Assembly: GCA_013151775.1 (NCBI GenBank)
Contig: JAADHO010000355.1
Span: forward strand, 1 to 55,546
Length of the DNA: 55,546 nucleotides
Reading direction: 5' to 3'
Source: Deltaproteobacteria bacterium
Lineage (GTDB): Bacteria; Myxococcota_A; Polyangia; Polyangiales; Houyiibacteriaceae
Below the pieces are notes generated by a model, which saw only the letters and a program-made list of their open reading frames with translations, had not been told where the DNA came from and did no database searches. Of this stretch, positions 8,737-17,573 are shown one piece after another; within the stretch, counting starts at the first letter, position 1, and every line of letters starts with the position of its first letter. The position numbers were made by a program, and so were the translations under genes.

Positions 8737-8797
8737 GCAGCCAAGTTGTTGTAAAACATTGTTTCACAACAACTTGGCTGCTTAGGACCGTCCCCCA
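8721..8797. repeat. Near-perfect long inverted repeat (REP pair), 32-bp arms
   Basis: Arms 8721-8752 and 8766-8797 are exact reverse complements over 32 bp; within the 13-nt loop AAAC/GTTT adds four more pairs. Each arm is a REP-like unit beginning TGGGGGACGGTCCTAAGC. A T-tract does not follow, so it is not a standard intrinsic terminator, although the hairpin could stop or stabilise transcripts from either side. It contains the stop codon of the hydrolase gene. Confidence 0.93.
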
Positions 8798-8848
8798 ACG
8801 GCCCCGGCGCACGACGAGTAAGCTCATTGCCGGTAGACTGGCGCCCTC

Positions 8849-11800
8849 ATGCGTGCACCCGCTCCTCGTATCACCGCTTTACGCGGTCTTCCGCTTCTCG
8901 TCGCCCTTGGCCTCGCAGCCTGCAGTACCGGAGGGCTGCCCCAGGGGCTGGGCTCGCCGACGCCTCTGGAGGGTGGGCCGCGCATCGTCTGGGATTTGGC
9001 CGCGGAGCCCTTGCCGGAGCTACCCTTCCCCAACGACGTCGCGACCTGGCCGGACCCCAGCTCACCCACGGGTCTGCGCATCAACGTCAGCCTGGTCGCA
9101 CCGACTCAGTTCGAGCGCGACACTCGGCGCCACTTCGACGAGCTGGACGGCTGGGGTACCTACGGGCCGGTCAGCGTCTCCTTCGATGCACCCCTCGACG
9201 TCCAGGACATCTACGATCGACAAGGGGGCAGCGCGCACTTCAGCGCGGCGGACTGGCCCAACCACGCCCTCTACCTGATCGACCTCGACACGGGCCTACC
9301 CGTGCCCCTCGACGTCAACAGCGGGAACTTCCAGTACGTGCTCGACAACCCCAACCAGTATTGGGAGAACGATCCCCACGCGGGCGAGTCGAACCTGATC
9401 CTCGAGACGCGCGAGGAGGACACCAACGGCAACGGCGTGCTCGACCCTGGTGAGGACACGGACTTCGACGGTGTGCTCGACCACCCGAACACCTTCGACC
9501 GTTTGGCGTCAGCCGATCCGGCCGAGCAGGTGGATGACACCCTGTGGTTCTACGAGCGCGAGACGAACACGCTCTTGCTGAGGCCGATCCTGCCGCTCCA
9601 AGGCCGGCATCACTACGCCATGGTCGTCACCGAACGAGTTCATGGCGAAGACGGTCTGCCCGTGCGCTCGCCCTTCGACGCTCGACAGCACGTGGCGCAG
9701 CGCGAGGCCTTGGCGGCGCTGCCGGACATCTTCCGCACGCGCCCCGATCTCTACGGCAACCTGGCCGAGGAGGGCTGGGACGGCGTGGCCTTCGCCTGGA
9801 AGTTCACCACCCAGTCGACCACCAACGACCTCGACGCCCTGCGCGCAGGCCTCTACGGAGAAGGCTCGCTCTCCTGGTTGAAGGACGAGTTCCCGCCGGA
9901 CTTTGCCCCGGCCCCCATGCAAGGCGGCCGAGCCTCCGACGGCTGTGTGAACGACGGACCTCAGATCTACATCGCTACCGCCGACCAGTTCATTCGCGCC
10001 CTCGACACGATCGCGCGCACGGTGCTCGGGCTAGACCCCGATCAGGCCGACGTGGTGCGCCTCAGCTACGGCAACCTGTCCCATGTGGTGATCGCCTACT
10101 TCGACACGCCCTACCTGCTCGGTGAGCCCTACCCCGAACCGGGCACCTCGAACATCCGCGAGGTCATCGAGATGGACGCCGACAAGGGCACGCTGCGGGT
10201 GGTCCACCAGACGATCACTCTGCTCGCCTTCGTGCCCAAAGAGTCGCCCAGCAACATGCAGCCATTCCCCGTGGCCTTCTATGTGCACGGCCACGGCAGC
10301 AACGCCGCCGAGCCGCTGCCCTTCGCGGGCTTCATGATCGAGCACGGGGTGACGGCCGTGATGATCAACGCCGAGAACCACGGCCTCGCGCTGCCGCCAG
10401 GCTCGGACATCATCGTGCGCAGCTTCTTCTCCAACGAGTGCTTGAAGCCCATGTTCGACGCCATCGTCTCGGGTCGAGGCCATGACATCAACGGCAACGG
10501 AGAGATCGACAGCGGCGGCGACTTCTGGACCGCCTACGTCTTCCACACGCGCGACGTCGTGCGACAGACGGCCTTCGATCACATGCGCACGCTTCAGCTT
10601 CTGCGCTCCTTCGACGGACGCATGAGCGACGCCGTGACCTTCGAGCACGGCCCCGGCAACGATCCCATCGTGTTCGACGGAACGATCCCAGGCGTCGGCC
10701 CGATGGTCGCGGGGGACTTCGACGGCAACGGGCGACCCGACTTCGGCGGCCCCGACGGACGCTATTTCTTCACCGGTGGATCCCTCGGCGGGATCATCAG
10801 CGGGGTGATGGCGGGAGCAGAGCCGGCGATCTCGGCCTCCGCGCCCATCGTAGGCGCCGGCGGACTGATGGACGTCGGCGTACGCACGGTGAACGGCGCC
10901 GTGCTGCCCGCGATGCACCTGCGCATGATGGGCCCCTTCGTGATGAGCGCGCCCAAGGCCGAGCGTGGCGACGACACCTCCTGCGCAGAGGGCGAAAACA
11001 GCCTCTACTGGCTCACCAACAATGTCGCTCGCAAGTCGCGCACGGAGATGGCGTGCATCAGCGACGAGGACGCCGCCAGCGACTCCGTGATGGTCGTCCG
11101 CAACTTGAGCAACGGCGAGGTCACGTGCAGCGGGGCGGCCGGTGGCGTGACTGGACGCTTCCGCGCGCCGATCCCGAGCGACGCGGACGACCTGATCCAG
11201 ATCGAGTTCTACCGCTCGGCGGCCATGGACATGGACTACGCCAACTGCCAGTTCCGCTCGGGGCGTCGCGTGCCCGACCGACAGGTCACGACCTGGGAGG
11301 TGGGCAACGGCCGCAACGGCACCGGAATGTGCCGCACATGCGCGAGCTATCAGCAGCGGACCTGGAGCGCCGGGGACACCTTGGTCGCGCCCTCCGAGGG
11401 CTTCGGCCTGCGACGACAGACGCCCGACCTGAGGCGCCTGCTCTTCTTGGCGCAGGTCGGCCTCGATCCGGGCGATCCCATCAACTACGCGCGGCGCGTC
11501 TTCCTCGACCCCGTGCAGCAGGCGGACGTCACGCCACATCCGGTCAACCTGCTGGTCGTGAACTCCATCGGCGATCCCAACGTGCCCGTCTCGACGGGCA
11601 ACGCCTACGCGCGCGCGGCCGGCGTCCTGCCCTTCATGCCCGCGGACGCGCCGGACGACTTCGCCGACTACCGCGCGCCCGCTAGCTTCGCCGGACGCTA
11701 CCCGGGCGCGGCCTCGCCCAACGACGTGCTGATCCAACACCATGTGCTCGAGGGCGTTGACCGCCTCGGCCGCAACCCGATCGCCGGTGGCCCGACGGAC

Positions 11801-12215
11801 TACCTCTTCGACGCGGACGACATGTCGGAGGGTCGGCAGGTCTTCACGGCCGACGGAAGTCGCCAAGAGTCCGATCCTACGGTCGAATCCTGGCAGGCGC
11901 CTCGCCTCGCTCCGCCCCTGCGCTGGCGCGAGCCGAGCCGCGACCTCCCCGTCGGACGACGTGTGGAGCCCCGAGATCGGTCAAGGCATCAGCGGAGTCT
12001 TGAACAACTACGCGATCCCGGACGGTGTACACGGCTTCGATCAGATCGTGTATGGACCCGATGTTCCATGGGATACATCTCAGTTTGTGATCAACTTGGT
12101 CGCACGCTACGGCGCCACCGGTGGCACGGACATTCGCTACTTCACGGACCCCGACGGCTACACCTGCCTCGAAGACTCGTCCTGCGACTTTCTACCGAGC
12201 GCGTCGACTCCCTGA
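8849..12215 (+). CDS. Very large secreted lipoprotein with alpha/beta-hydrolase core, carrying a one-base frameshift near 11945-11951
   Basis: From ATG 8849 a signal peptide with lipobox LGLAAC leads into about 1,120 residues. Seen: Asp-rich calcium-type loops (DTNGNGVLDPGED, DFDGVLD, DINGNGEIDSG, DFDGNGRPDF), an oxyanion-type YVHGHGSNAA and a nucleophile elbow GGSLGG (S645), giving a bacterial secreted hydrolase architecture. Up to about 11945 the protein is in the frame of the start. Beyond it that frame turns into Arg-rich nonsense, while the +1 frame continues as sensible protein (DDVWSPEIGQG, PDGVHGF, TGGTDIRYF) to the TGA at 12213-12215. The break coincides with a CCCC run (11947-11950); removal of one C restores one frame. 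The likely catalytic histidine (GVHGF) lies after the break. Whether this is a mutation, a sequence error or slippage cannot be decided here. Confidence 0.85.
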
Positions 12216-12226
12216 ACGCAGCGGTC

Positions 12227-12316
12227 ATGTGTGACTGTGCCTGCATGTGTGACTGTGCCTGCATGTGTGACTGTGCCTGCATGTGTGACTGTGCCTGCAT
12301 GTGTGACTGTGCCTGT
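12227..12316. repeat. Five tandem copies of an 18-bp unit
   Basis: ATGTGTGACTGTGCCTGC is repeated five times head to tail (one mismatch in the last copy), 11 bp after the restored stop of the large lipoprotein. In the unshifted frame it would code for a Cys-rich MCDCAC hexapeptide repeat, but that frame is reached only through the frameshift, so I treat it as non-coding minisatellite DNA. Confidence 0.9.
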
Positions 12317-12471
12317 GTGTGCCGTGCCTTTGCGTCACGCCGTGAAGAAACGGACACAGGGATCACAGCGCGAAATCGGCCAGGGGGTCAGTTTCCCGCA
12401 GGTTGTGGAACTTGGGAGCCCGTCGCTGCTTGGCATCGACTGTGCAGTAGCTAGCGGATGCTGCTGCACCC

Positions 12472-12478
12472 AAGGAGG
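12472..12478 (+). promoter_or_regulatory. Strong ribosome binding site fixing the next start
   Basis: AAGGAGG followed by 6 nt and ATG at 12485. This sets the start 27 bases inside the longer open frame that begins at 12458. Confidence 0.75.
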
Positions 12479-12484
12479 GTCATC

Positions 12485-13231
12485 ATGGAAGCTCATCGGA
12501 TCCCGCTCGCCGCGATGGTGGTGTGTCTCACTGGATTGTCGCTCGGGCACGGACGCGCGCAGGCTCAAACCGTGATCGTGACGGGCGGCACCGTCGTTCC
12601 AGCGCAAGCGGCGGCTCCACGGGCTGCGGCTCCCGCCCAGAGTTCGGCCCAGGCCCTCGGCGCACCCAACCCGGGTTGCGTGATGGTGCTGTCGAACGGG
12701 CAGCAGACCCAATGCCCCGTGGTGGTGATTCAGGCGAATCAGCCGCCCCCTCGGACCGCGCCACCCACTCGGGCCTACGCCCAACCCTACCGAGCCTATC
12801 CCGCCTACGCCAACCTGTCGGGACGGCGCCACCGAGTCCGCTACAGGCCCGGCATGCAGCTTCCGCCTGGCGGCAGCATCGTCGAGCGACGCCATTGGGG
12901 CTTCGCCATCCCGGGCCTCGCGCTCTTCGCCAGCCACTACCTCGCTGTCTTCTGGGTCGGCGCGACGGTCGAGGGCGGCATCAGCGCGGCCAACTATGTG
13001 CCCGTCATCGGTCCCTTGCTCACTCTGAGCGACGCCGGCTACGAGGGCGACCGAAGCATCCGCATCTATGACAGCTTGGTGCAGGCCCTGGGTCTCGCCC
13101 TCTTCATCGGCGGCATGCACAAGACGGCCTACGTGGAGTGGCGCGCGGACGACGGCGTGCGCCGCAGCTTCGCCCTCGCTCCGGGCGCGGGTCCCAGGGG
13201 CGCGTCCCTGACGGCGCGCCTCGAATTCTAG
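12485..13231 (+). CDS. Exported protein of unknown function
   Basis: 248 residues. N-terminal signal peptide (MEAHRIPLAAMVVCLTGLSLG...AQAQ), then an Ala/Pro-rich region, a Pro/Tyr-rich region (about 90-110, PTRAYAQPYRAYPAYA), and a C-terminal part with two or three hydrophobic stretches (GFAIPGLALFASHYLAVFWVG, LVQALGLALFIGG) that could insert in a membrane. I do not recognise the family. The start is decided by an AAGGAGG site. It follows a minisatellite and precedes a lipid kinase gene that has its own promoter, so it is probably monocistronic. Confidence 0.75.
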   Translation: MEAHRIPLAAMVVCLTGLSLGHGRAQAQTVIVTGGTVVPAQAAAPRAAAPAQSSAQALGAPNPGCVMVLSNGQQTQCPVVVIQANQPPPRTAPPTRAYAQPYRAYPAYANLSGRRHRVRYRPGMQLPPGGSIVERRHWGFAIPGLALFASHYLAVFWVGATVEGGISAANYVPVIGPLLTLSDAGYEGDRSIRIYDSLVQALGLALFIGGMHKTAYVEWRADDGVRRSFALAPGAGPRGASLTARLEF

Positions 13232-13256
13232 CCTCGGCGCCCGCGCCATGCGCTGA

Positions 13257-13262
13257 TATGCT
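13257..13262 (+). promoter_or_regulatory. -10 box TATGCT of the lipid kinase gene
   Basis: TATGCT ends exactly 6 nt before the GTG start at 13269, implying a transcript starting at the start codon. Confidence 0.5.
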
Positions 13263-13268
13263 CGGCGC

Positions 13269-14282
13269 GTGGCCGAGATAGGCGTGATCGTCAACCCGCG
13301 GGCGAAGAAGAACAGACGGCGTCCGGGGCGCATCGCGCGCCTCTGCCGCAGGCTCGAGGGTGTGGGCGCCGTGGCCCTCACCTCTTCGGTGGCCGAGATC
13401 CGGCCCGCCGTGGCGCAGATGCTCCGCGAGGGGGCGCGTGTGCTCGTCTCCGACGGAGGCGACGGCGCGCTGCATCAGGTGTTGCACGCCCTCGACGAGC
13501 TCGACGCCACGGACGACGTGCTCGTGATGCCCACGGGCGGCGGCACCATCGACTTCGTGGCCCAGAAGGTCGGCATCCGTCGACGCGCAGAGGCCTTGGT
13601 CGAGCGCCTGATTCCCTACGCCCTCCAAGGTCAGCTTCCGCCTCACCGGGATCTGCCGAGCTTGGTTGTCAGCGGCGTGCGCGTCGACGGGCGGCCCTTT
13701 CGACGTCGCGGCTTCGCCTTGGCCGCAGGCGGCATCGGGCAGCGCTTCTTCGAGGCCTACTACCGCGAACCCGAGTCCGGCACGCGAGCCATCCTGCGCG
13801 TGGTGAAGCGAGGCGCCTCGGGCCAGCTCGCGCGCGCCACGCACGCGCCCTTCTCCGAGCGACGGGAGTACGCCGAGCGCCTCTTCCGCCCAACCCACGC
13901 ACGCGTGACCATCGACGGCGAGGAGCTCCCGGCGACGCAGCAGGGCGCGCTGCACGCGGGCGCCTTCGACATCGTCCTCGGCCCCTTCCGCGTCTTCCCC
14001 TTCGCGCGCGAGCCCGGAGCGATGCATCTGCAGGCCGGAGAGCTCAGCGCGTGGGATGTACTCAGCAACATCCCGCGCCTGACCATGGGGTCTGCGATTC
14101 GCGCCGACGGCCTGACGGAGACACGCGGTCGGCACATGTCCGTGGAAGCCCTCGGCGACGAGAACCTCGACCCCGTGATCGATGGAGAACTCTACTTCGG
14201 GCTGCGCTCACTCGAGGTGCGCCTCGGCGAGCCCGTGCGCATCGCCTGCCCCGAGCGCCCCGCCGGTCGGCGACGATCCTGA
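13269..14282 (+). CDS. Diacylglycerol/lipid kinase-family protein (DAGK catalytic fold)
   Basis: 337 residues from GTG 13269. The N-terminal catalytic domain shows the family's three landmarks: VNPRAKKN (8-15) near the nucleotide phosphate, SDGGDGALHQ (61-70) as a variant of GGDGT, and PTGGGTIDFV (88-97) in place of the usual GTxNDFAR. The C-terminal beta-sandwich half is also present (LHAGAFDIVLGPFRVFPF). Members phosphorylate diacylglycerol, sphingosine or related lipids using ATP at the inner membrane. The altered GGDGA/TIDF residues mean the substrate may differ. The start is supported by a -10 box 6 nt upstream. Confidence 0.85.
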   Translation: MAEIGVIVNPRAKKNRRRPGRIARLCRRLEGVGAVALTSSVAEIRPAVAQMLREGARVLVSDGGDGALHQVLHALDELDATDDVLVMPTGGGTIDFVAQKVGIRRRAEALVERLIPYALQGQLPPHRDLPSLVVSGVRVDGRPFRRRGFALAAGGIGQRFFEAYYREPESGTRAILRVVKRGASGQLARATHAPFSERREYAERLFRPTHARVTIDGEELPATQQGALHAGAFDIVLGPFRVFPFAREPGAMHLQAGELSAWDVLSNIPRLTMGSAIRADGLTETRGRHMSVEALGDENLDPVIDGELYFGLRSLEVRLGEPVRIACPERPAGRRRS

Positions 14283-14301
14283 CGCGTCTGGGGGGCTCGA
14301 G

Positions 14302-15666
14302 TCATTCGGGAAGCGCGTCGCTCCCCACGTGTCCCGCCTCGATGATCTGCACCGACCCGTCGCGGCGGAACTGCACGTCGAAGATGGGCAAGCCTCGAGC
14401 GAGGAAGCCCAAGGTAACCTGCACCTGTTCCTCGCCGAGCAGGTCGATGATCTCGCCCAAGCTCACCCGGTCCGGCGGCGCGATGGCCACTAGGTCAGTC
14501 TGCTCCGAGAGCACGGCGGCCAGCTCGTGGCGCACGTAGGCAGCGACCTGTGGGTGGTTGACGAACATCTGCCCCTCGGCGCAGCGTGGGGCGATCAGCG
14601 GAATGGCGCTCGTGCCGTGGAGATCACCCTCGACGTGCACGTCGAGCACGGCCGCCTCGTCGTGACCGCCAGGCAGCACGACGAGCTCGAGCTGCGCGGC
14701 GCCACGCCAACGCAGATTGGTGAAGGCTGAGATCACCTCGCGCACGAGATCGGGGCGCACGCCGTAGTCCTCGCGGTGCTCCAACATCAATCGAAGATGT
14801 CCGCAGCCCACATGCTCCGCGGTGAGCAGGTGTTCGAGCACCAGCGGGCGCAGGTGTTCGGGCGGCGCCGCGAGCCAACGCCACCACGCCAGCGGACCTT
14901 CGACGCCCGAGGTGCTCAGCCGAGGATCGTCCATCAGCGTCGCGATCAGGCGGTCGCGCGCCTGCGTGTCCGTGTGCATGTAGAGATTGCCCATGGCGTC
15001 CGCCACTCGCTCCACCAGCGCGTCGACCGTCTCGGGCTCGAGTCGACAACCCAAGAAGCGCTCCAGGGCGTGCAGCGCGAGCACCAGCTCACCCACGTCA
15101 CCGCCGGGCGTGCCGATCACGCCCATGTCCCCTCGCCCATCGACACAGGAGCGATGTGCGTGCAGCAACACGGCCGCCAACTTCACCCATTGAAGCTCGG
15201 ACGGATCACCGATGTGCGCCTCGATCTCCGCACGCGTGAGCTCTCCGTCGAGGTCCATCGTCAGGCGAGGCGCGTCGCGCAGCTGACCCCGCCGCTGCAG
15301 AATCTCCGGATCCCGCGTGCTGCGATAGCCACCGCTGACCCAAGCGAGCATGCCGCCGCGCATGCAGGCGACGAACTCGAGCCCCGCCTGCTCGAGCCTC
15401 GCGGCCAGCACGGAGCTGCGTTCGCCGGCGCCCGAGACCAGGATGACGGGTCGCTTCGCGTCGAGGCGAGCGGCGAGTCCGTCGCAGCTCCCCTGGGGAA
15501 CCCAATCCGAACCGGGGACGTAGCCGAGGGGCCCCAGGAGCTCGTCCGCCTCACGCAGGTCGATCACTCGCACTCCGCGGCCCTGCCTCGCCACATAGGT
15601 CGGAGGATGCATGGGCACCCCAGCGGGTGAACGCTCGAGGCTCGCCAACCAGTCGAGCCGATACAT
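14302..15666 (-). CDS. Rhodanese-like domain fused to a domain with carbonic-anhydrase-like metal motifs
   Basis: 454 residues. Residues about 30-115 read as a rhodanese fold (VRVIDLREADEL, ILVSGAGERSSVLAARL, GGMLAWVSGGY), but the active loop is SGAGERS, with serine where the catalytic Cys should be, so sulfurtransferase activity is unlikely. The middle contains C-x-D-x-R at 174-178 (SCVDGR) followed by TPGGD (186-190), and later H-x-x-C at 285-288 (EHVGCGH). That pair is the zinc signature of beta-type carbonic anhydrases, and the PGGD context recalls the cadmium-type enzymes; the spacing between the two halves is longer than usual. Function is inferred, not shown. It starts 2 nt after the VWA lipoprotein gene ends, so both are one operon. 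Confidence 0.7.
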   Translation of the reverse strand: MYRLDWLASLERSPAGVPMHPPTYVARQGRGVRVIDLREADELLGPLGYVPGSDWVPQGSCDGLAARLDAKRPVILVSGAGERSSVLAARLEQAGLEFVACMRGGMLAWVSGGYRSTRDPEILQRRGQLRDAPRLTMDLDGELTRAEIEAHIGDPSELQWVKLAAVLLHAHRSCVDGRGDMGVIGTPGGDVGELVLALHALERFLGCRLEPETVDALVERVADAMGNLYMHTDTQARDRLIATLMDDPRLSTSGVEGPLAWWRWLAAPPEHLRPLVLEHLLTAEHVGCGHLRLMLEHREDYGVRPDLVREVISAFTNLRWRGAAQLELVVLPGGHDEAAVLDVHVEGDLHGTSAIPLIAPRCAEGQMFVNHPQVAAYVRHELAAVLSEQTDLVAIAPPDRVSLGEIIDLLGEEQVQVTLGFLARGLPIFDVQFRRDGSVQIIEAGHVGSDALPE

Positions 15667-15668
15667 CG

Positions 15669-16868
15669 CTAACGACCCTCGATGGCGTCTGCGATGCGAT
15701 TGACCAGGGTGCGAATGGGCGCGCTGTAGTCCGCTTGGCAGATGGAGCCAACGCTGGTGTGGGCACCTGAGCGCTCGAGATCACGCGCGACCTCGACGAG
15801 GCGCCGCGGGGGAAAGGCGAGTCCACGGCCGGGCACGTTGCAGGAGGGCAAGAGCCGACTCGGCATGGACGGGTCGGGTTGTTCCCGCATGCGCGGATCC
15901 GCGAGGATGTCGCCAAAGCGCGTGCGATCGCGAGCCAGGGTCAGGTCGACGGGCACGCCGGCGATGACCGTGAAGACGAGCCGCGAGGGGTCGGCGCGCA
16001 GGTCGAGCAGCCCGCTGACGTAGCGGTCCACTGGGTAGAGGGCTTCTGGAAACATGAAGCAGCGCAAATTGAGATCGCCCATGTAGCGCGGGCTAGACTG
16101 ATTGTAGAGGTCGGGATCCGACGCGGAGCAGTCGTCCTCGTCCGTGAGCAGGACCACGGCGAGGATCGAATTGGGACGCAGGAAACCCGCGTTCTCGGTG
16201 TCGCCATGACCTCGCGTGCCCCTGTAGAAGGTGGTGGCTGAGGTGGTCGGGGTCAGCGCCTTGAGCACGGCGTCGAGGGGCTGCTCGAAGCCGCAGCCGC
16301 CCGTACCGAGGCTCGCGAGACAGGAGGCGTCTGCGGCAAAGGTGGTGGCCGAGTCGCCCGCGCGAAAGCTCAGAAAGCTCGGATAGCTGCTGCTGCAGCC
16401 GCCCGCGCTCACGTCGCCTCGGGTGCGAAGGATGCCGTCGTCGCCGAAATTCGACTCCGAACAGGTGGGCACCAAGTAGCCGCCCGTGCCCATGTCCGAG
16501 TCGACGACGCCAAGGTGAATGTCGTCCACGGGCGGGAAGCTGCGCACGGCGTCGGCGCGACCTCCGACCTCGCCCGAGGTGAGGCTGTCGACGAGCTCGG
16601 GGAAGCGCTCCTTCAGCGACACCTGCTCCTCGATCATCGAGTTGGAGTTGTCGACCAAGAAGAGCACATCCACAGGAGGCGCGGCGGTGGGCGGCCGCGG
16701 CACGAAGGCGTCGACCCGCGGCGGAGTCGCGTCACGTCTGGGAGGCCGCGCATCTCGTCTGGGCGGACGTCCGCCGTCCAAGCCGCTATCGAGGCCATGG
16801 CTCTGATAGCAACTCGCAAAGAGCAGAAGCGCCAACGGCGCGAGCGGAACGTGTCGATACCGAAACAT
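15669..16868 (-). CDS. VWA-domain lipoprotein
   Basis: 399 residues. Lipobox in LLLFASC, then an Asp/Arg/Pro-rich linker, then a von Willebrand A domain whose metal site DNSNS is intact (VLFLVDNSNSM). Repeated cysteines and LLTDEDDCS are typical of myxobacterial VWA lipoproteins, which bind ligands at the cell surface. The ATG at 16868 is preferred over one 75 bases upstream because it directly begins the signal peptide and has AAGGAG (16886-16881 on the minus strand) 12 nt before it. It leads an operon with the rhodanese-like gene downstream. A second VWA lipoprotein at 29785 is of the same general type. Confidence 0.88.
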   Translation of the reverse strand: MFRYRHVPLAPLALLLFASCYQSHGLDSGLDGGRPPRRDARPPRRDATPPRVDAFVPRPPTAAPPVDVLFLVDNSNSMIEEQVSLKERFPELVDSLTSGEVGGRADAVRSFPPVDDIHLGVVDSDMGTGGYLVPTCSESNFGDDGILRTRGDVSAGGCSSSYPSFLSFRAGDSATTFAADASCLASLGTGGCGFEQPLDAVLKALTPTTSATTFYRGTRGHGDTENAGFLRPNSILAVVLLTDEDDCSASDPDLYNQSSPRYMGDLNLRCFMFPEALYPVDRYVSGLLDLRADPSRLVFTVIAGVPVDLTLARDRTRFGDILADPRMREQPDPSMPSRLLPSCNVPGRGLAFPPRRLVEVARDLERSGAHTSVGSICQADYSAPIRTLVNRIADAIEGR

Positions 16869-16976
16869 GGCTAAGTCGTACTCCTTGTGAGTCGAATTGC
16901 TAGGAGTGGAGTCGCTCGAAGGGCGCGAGATTTCCAAAGGCAAACCAACACGACGCTAGCGAACGGCGCCGCCGCG

Positions 16977-17573
16977 TCACATCGGAGAACAGAAGAGATG
17001 AAGAGCGCCCCGTGTGTCGAGGTCTTGGTGGATGCCGCAATCTGGCACGTCCACGCTGCGCGCGCTGCGGGCGCTGTCGAGGACGCGGCGCGTGTGGCTG
17101 CTCGCGGGGGCGTGCGCGACCCGCTCGAGCAGGTCGTCCGCGACGAGAATCGGGTGACCGCGACGTCCCGCATGGCTCGGGCGCAGGAGCTCCGCGGGCT
17201 CGTAGCGGTAGGCGTCGAGCAGCGCGGCGACGGTCGCCGGGGACACGCGTGGGTGGTCCACCAGGGAGACGACGAGCGCGTCGTAGCCGAAGGCGCGTGC
17301 GACCTCCGCCGCGCGCTTGATGGAGGCGAACATGCCCTGCTCGGGCGCGCTCACGCGCAGGCTGCGCTGCACACCGATTGCCGCGCGGATCTCGGCTTCG
17401 TGCGGAGGCGCGACGGTGGCCAGAGCGCGCTGACAGCCTCCGCGACACAGAGTCTCGAGGGCGCGCAGCACGAAGGCTTGGCCCTCGATCTCCGCCAGCG
17501 CCTTGACGCAGCGCGCGCGCCTCGAGGCGCCGGCCGCGAGCACGACACCGAGAGCCTGCGGTCGCGGGCTCAT
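16977..17573 (-). CDS. MobA/MocA-like nucleotidyltransferase (molybdenum cofactor cytidylyltransferase type)
   Basis: 198 residues from the ATG at 17573, which overlaps the stop of the preceding subunit gene by 4 bases (ATGA), so it is translationally coupled. It has the nucleotidyltransferase start VVLAAGASRRARCVKAL (a degenerate form of AAGxSxRMGxxK), VSLVDHPRVSP for metal binding, GRRGHPILV, and QDLDTRGAL at the C-terminus. MocA enzymes convert molybdopterin to the cytosine dinucleotide form carried by xanthine-dehydrogenase-family enzymes; being last in an operon for such an enzyme fits exactly. Loss of the usual Arg-Met-Gly in the loop is unusual. Confidence 0.85.
   Translation of the reverse strand: MSPRPQALGVVLAAGASRRARCVKALAEIEGQAFVLRALETLCRGGCQRALATVAPPHEAEIRAAIGVQRSLRVSAPEQGMFASIKRAAEVARAFGYDALVVSLVDHPRVSPATVAALLDAYRYEPAELLRPSHAGRRGHPILVADDLLERVAHAPASSHTRRVLDSARSARSVDVPDCGIHQDLDTRGALHLFCSPM

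Noticed and set aside
10031-11866. Long antisense open frame (611 codons) opposite the large hydrolase gene
   Set aside because: Composition is Arg/His/Ala-rich nonsense, as expected for the complement of a high-GC gene; the plus strand has clear domains.
12227-12316. A CRISPR-like array
   Set aside because: Units are tandem with no spacers, only five copies of 18 bp, and no cas genes are in the window.
12216-12454. A Cys-rich MCDCAC-repeat tail on the large hydrolase, like a metal-binding domain
   Set aside because: It is reached only through the frame that the frameshift breaks; the proper frame stops at 12215, before the repeats.
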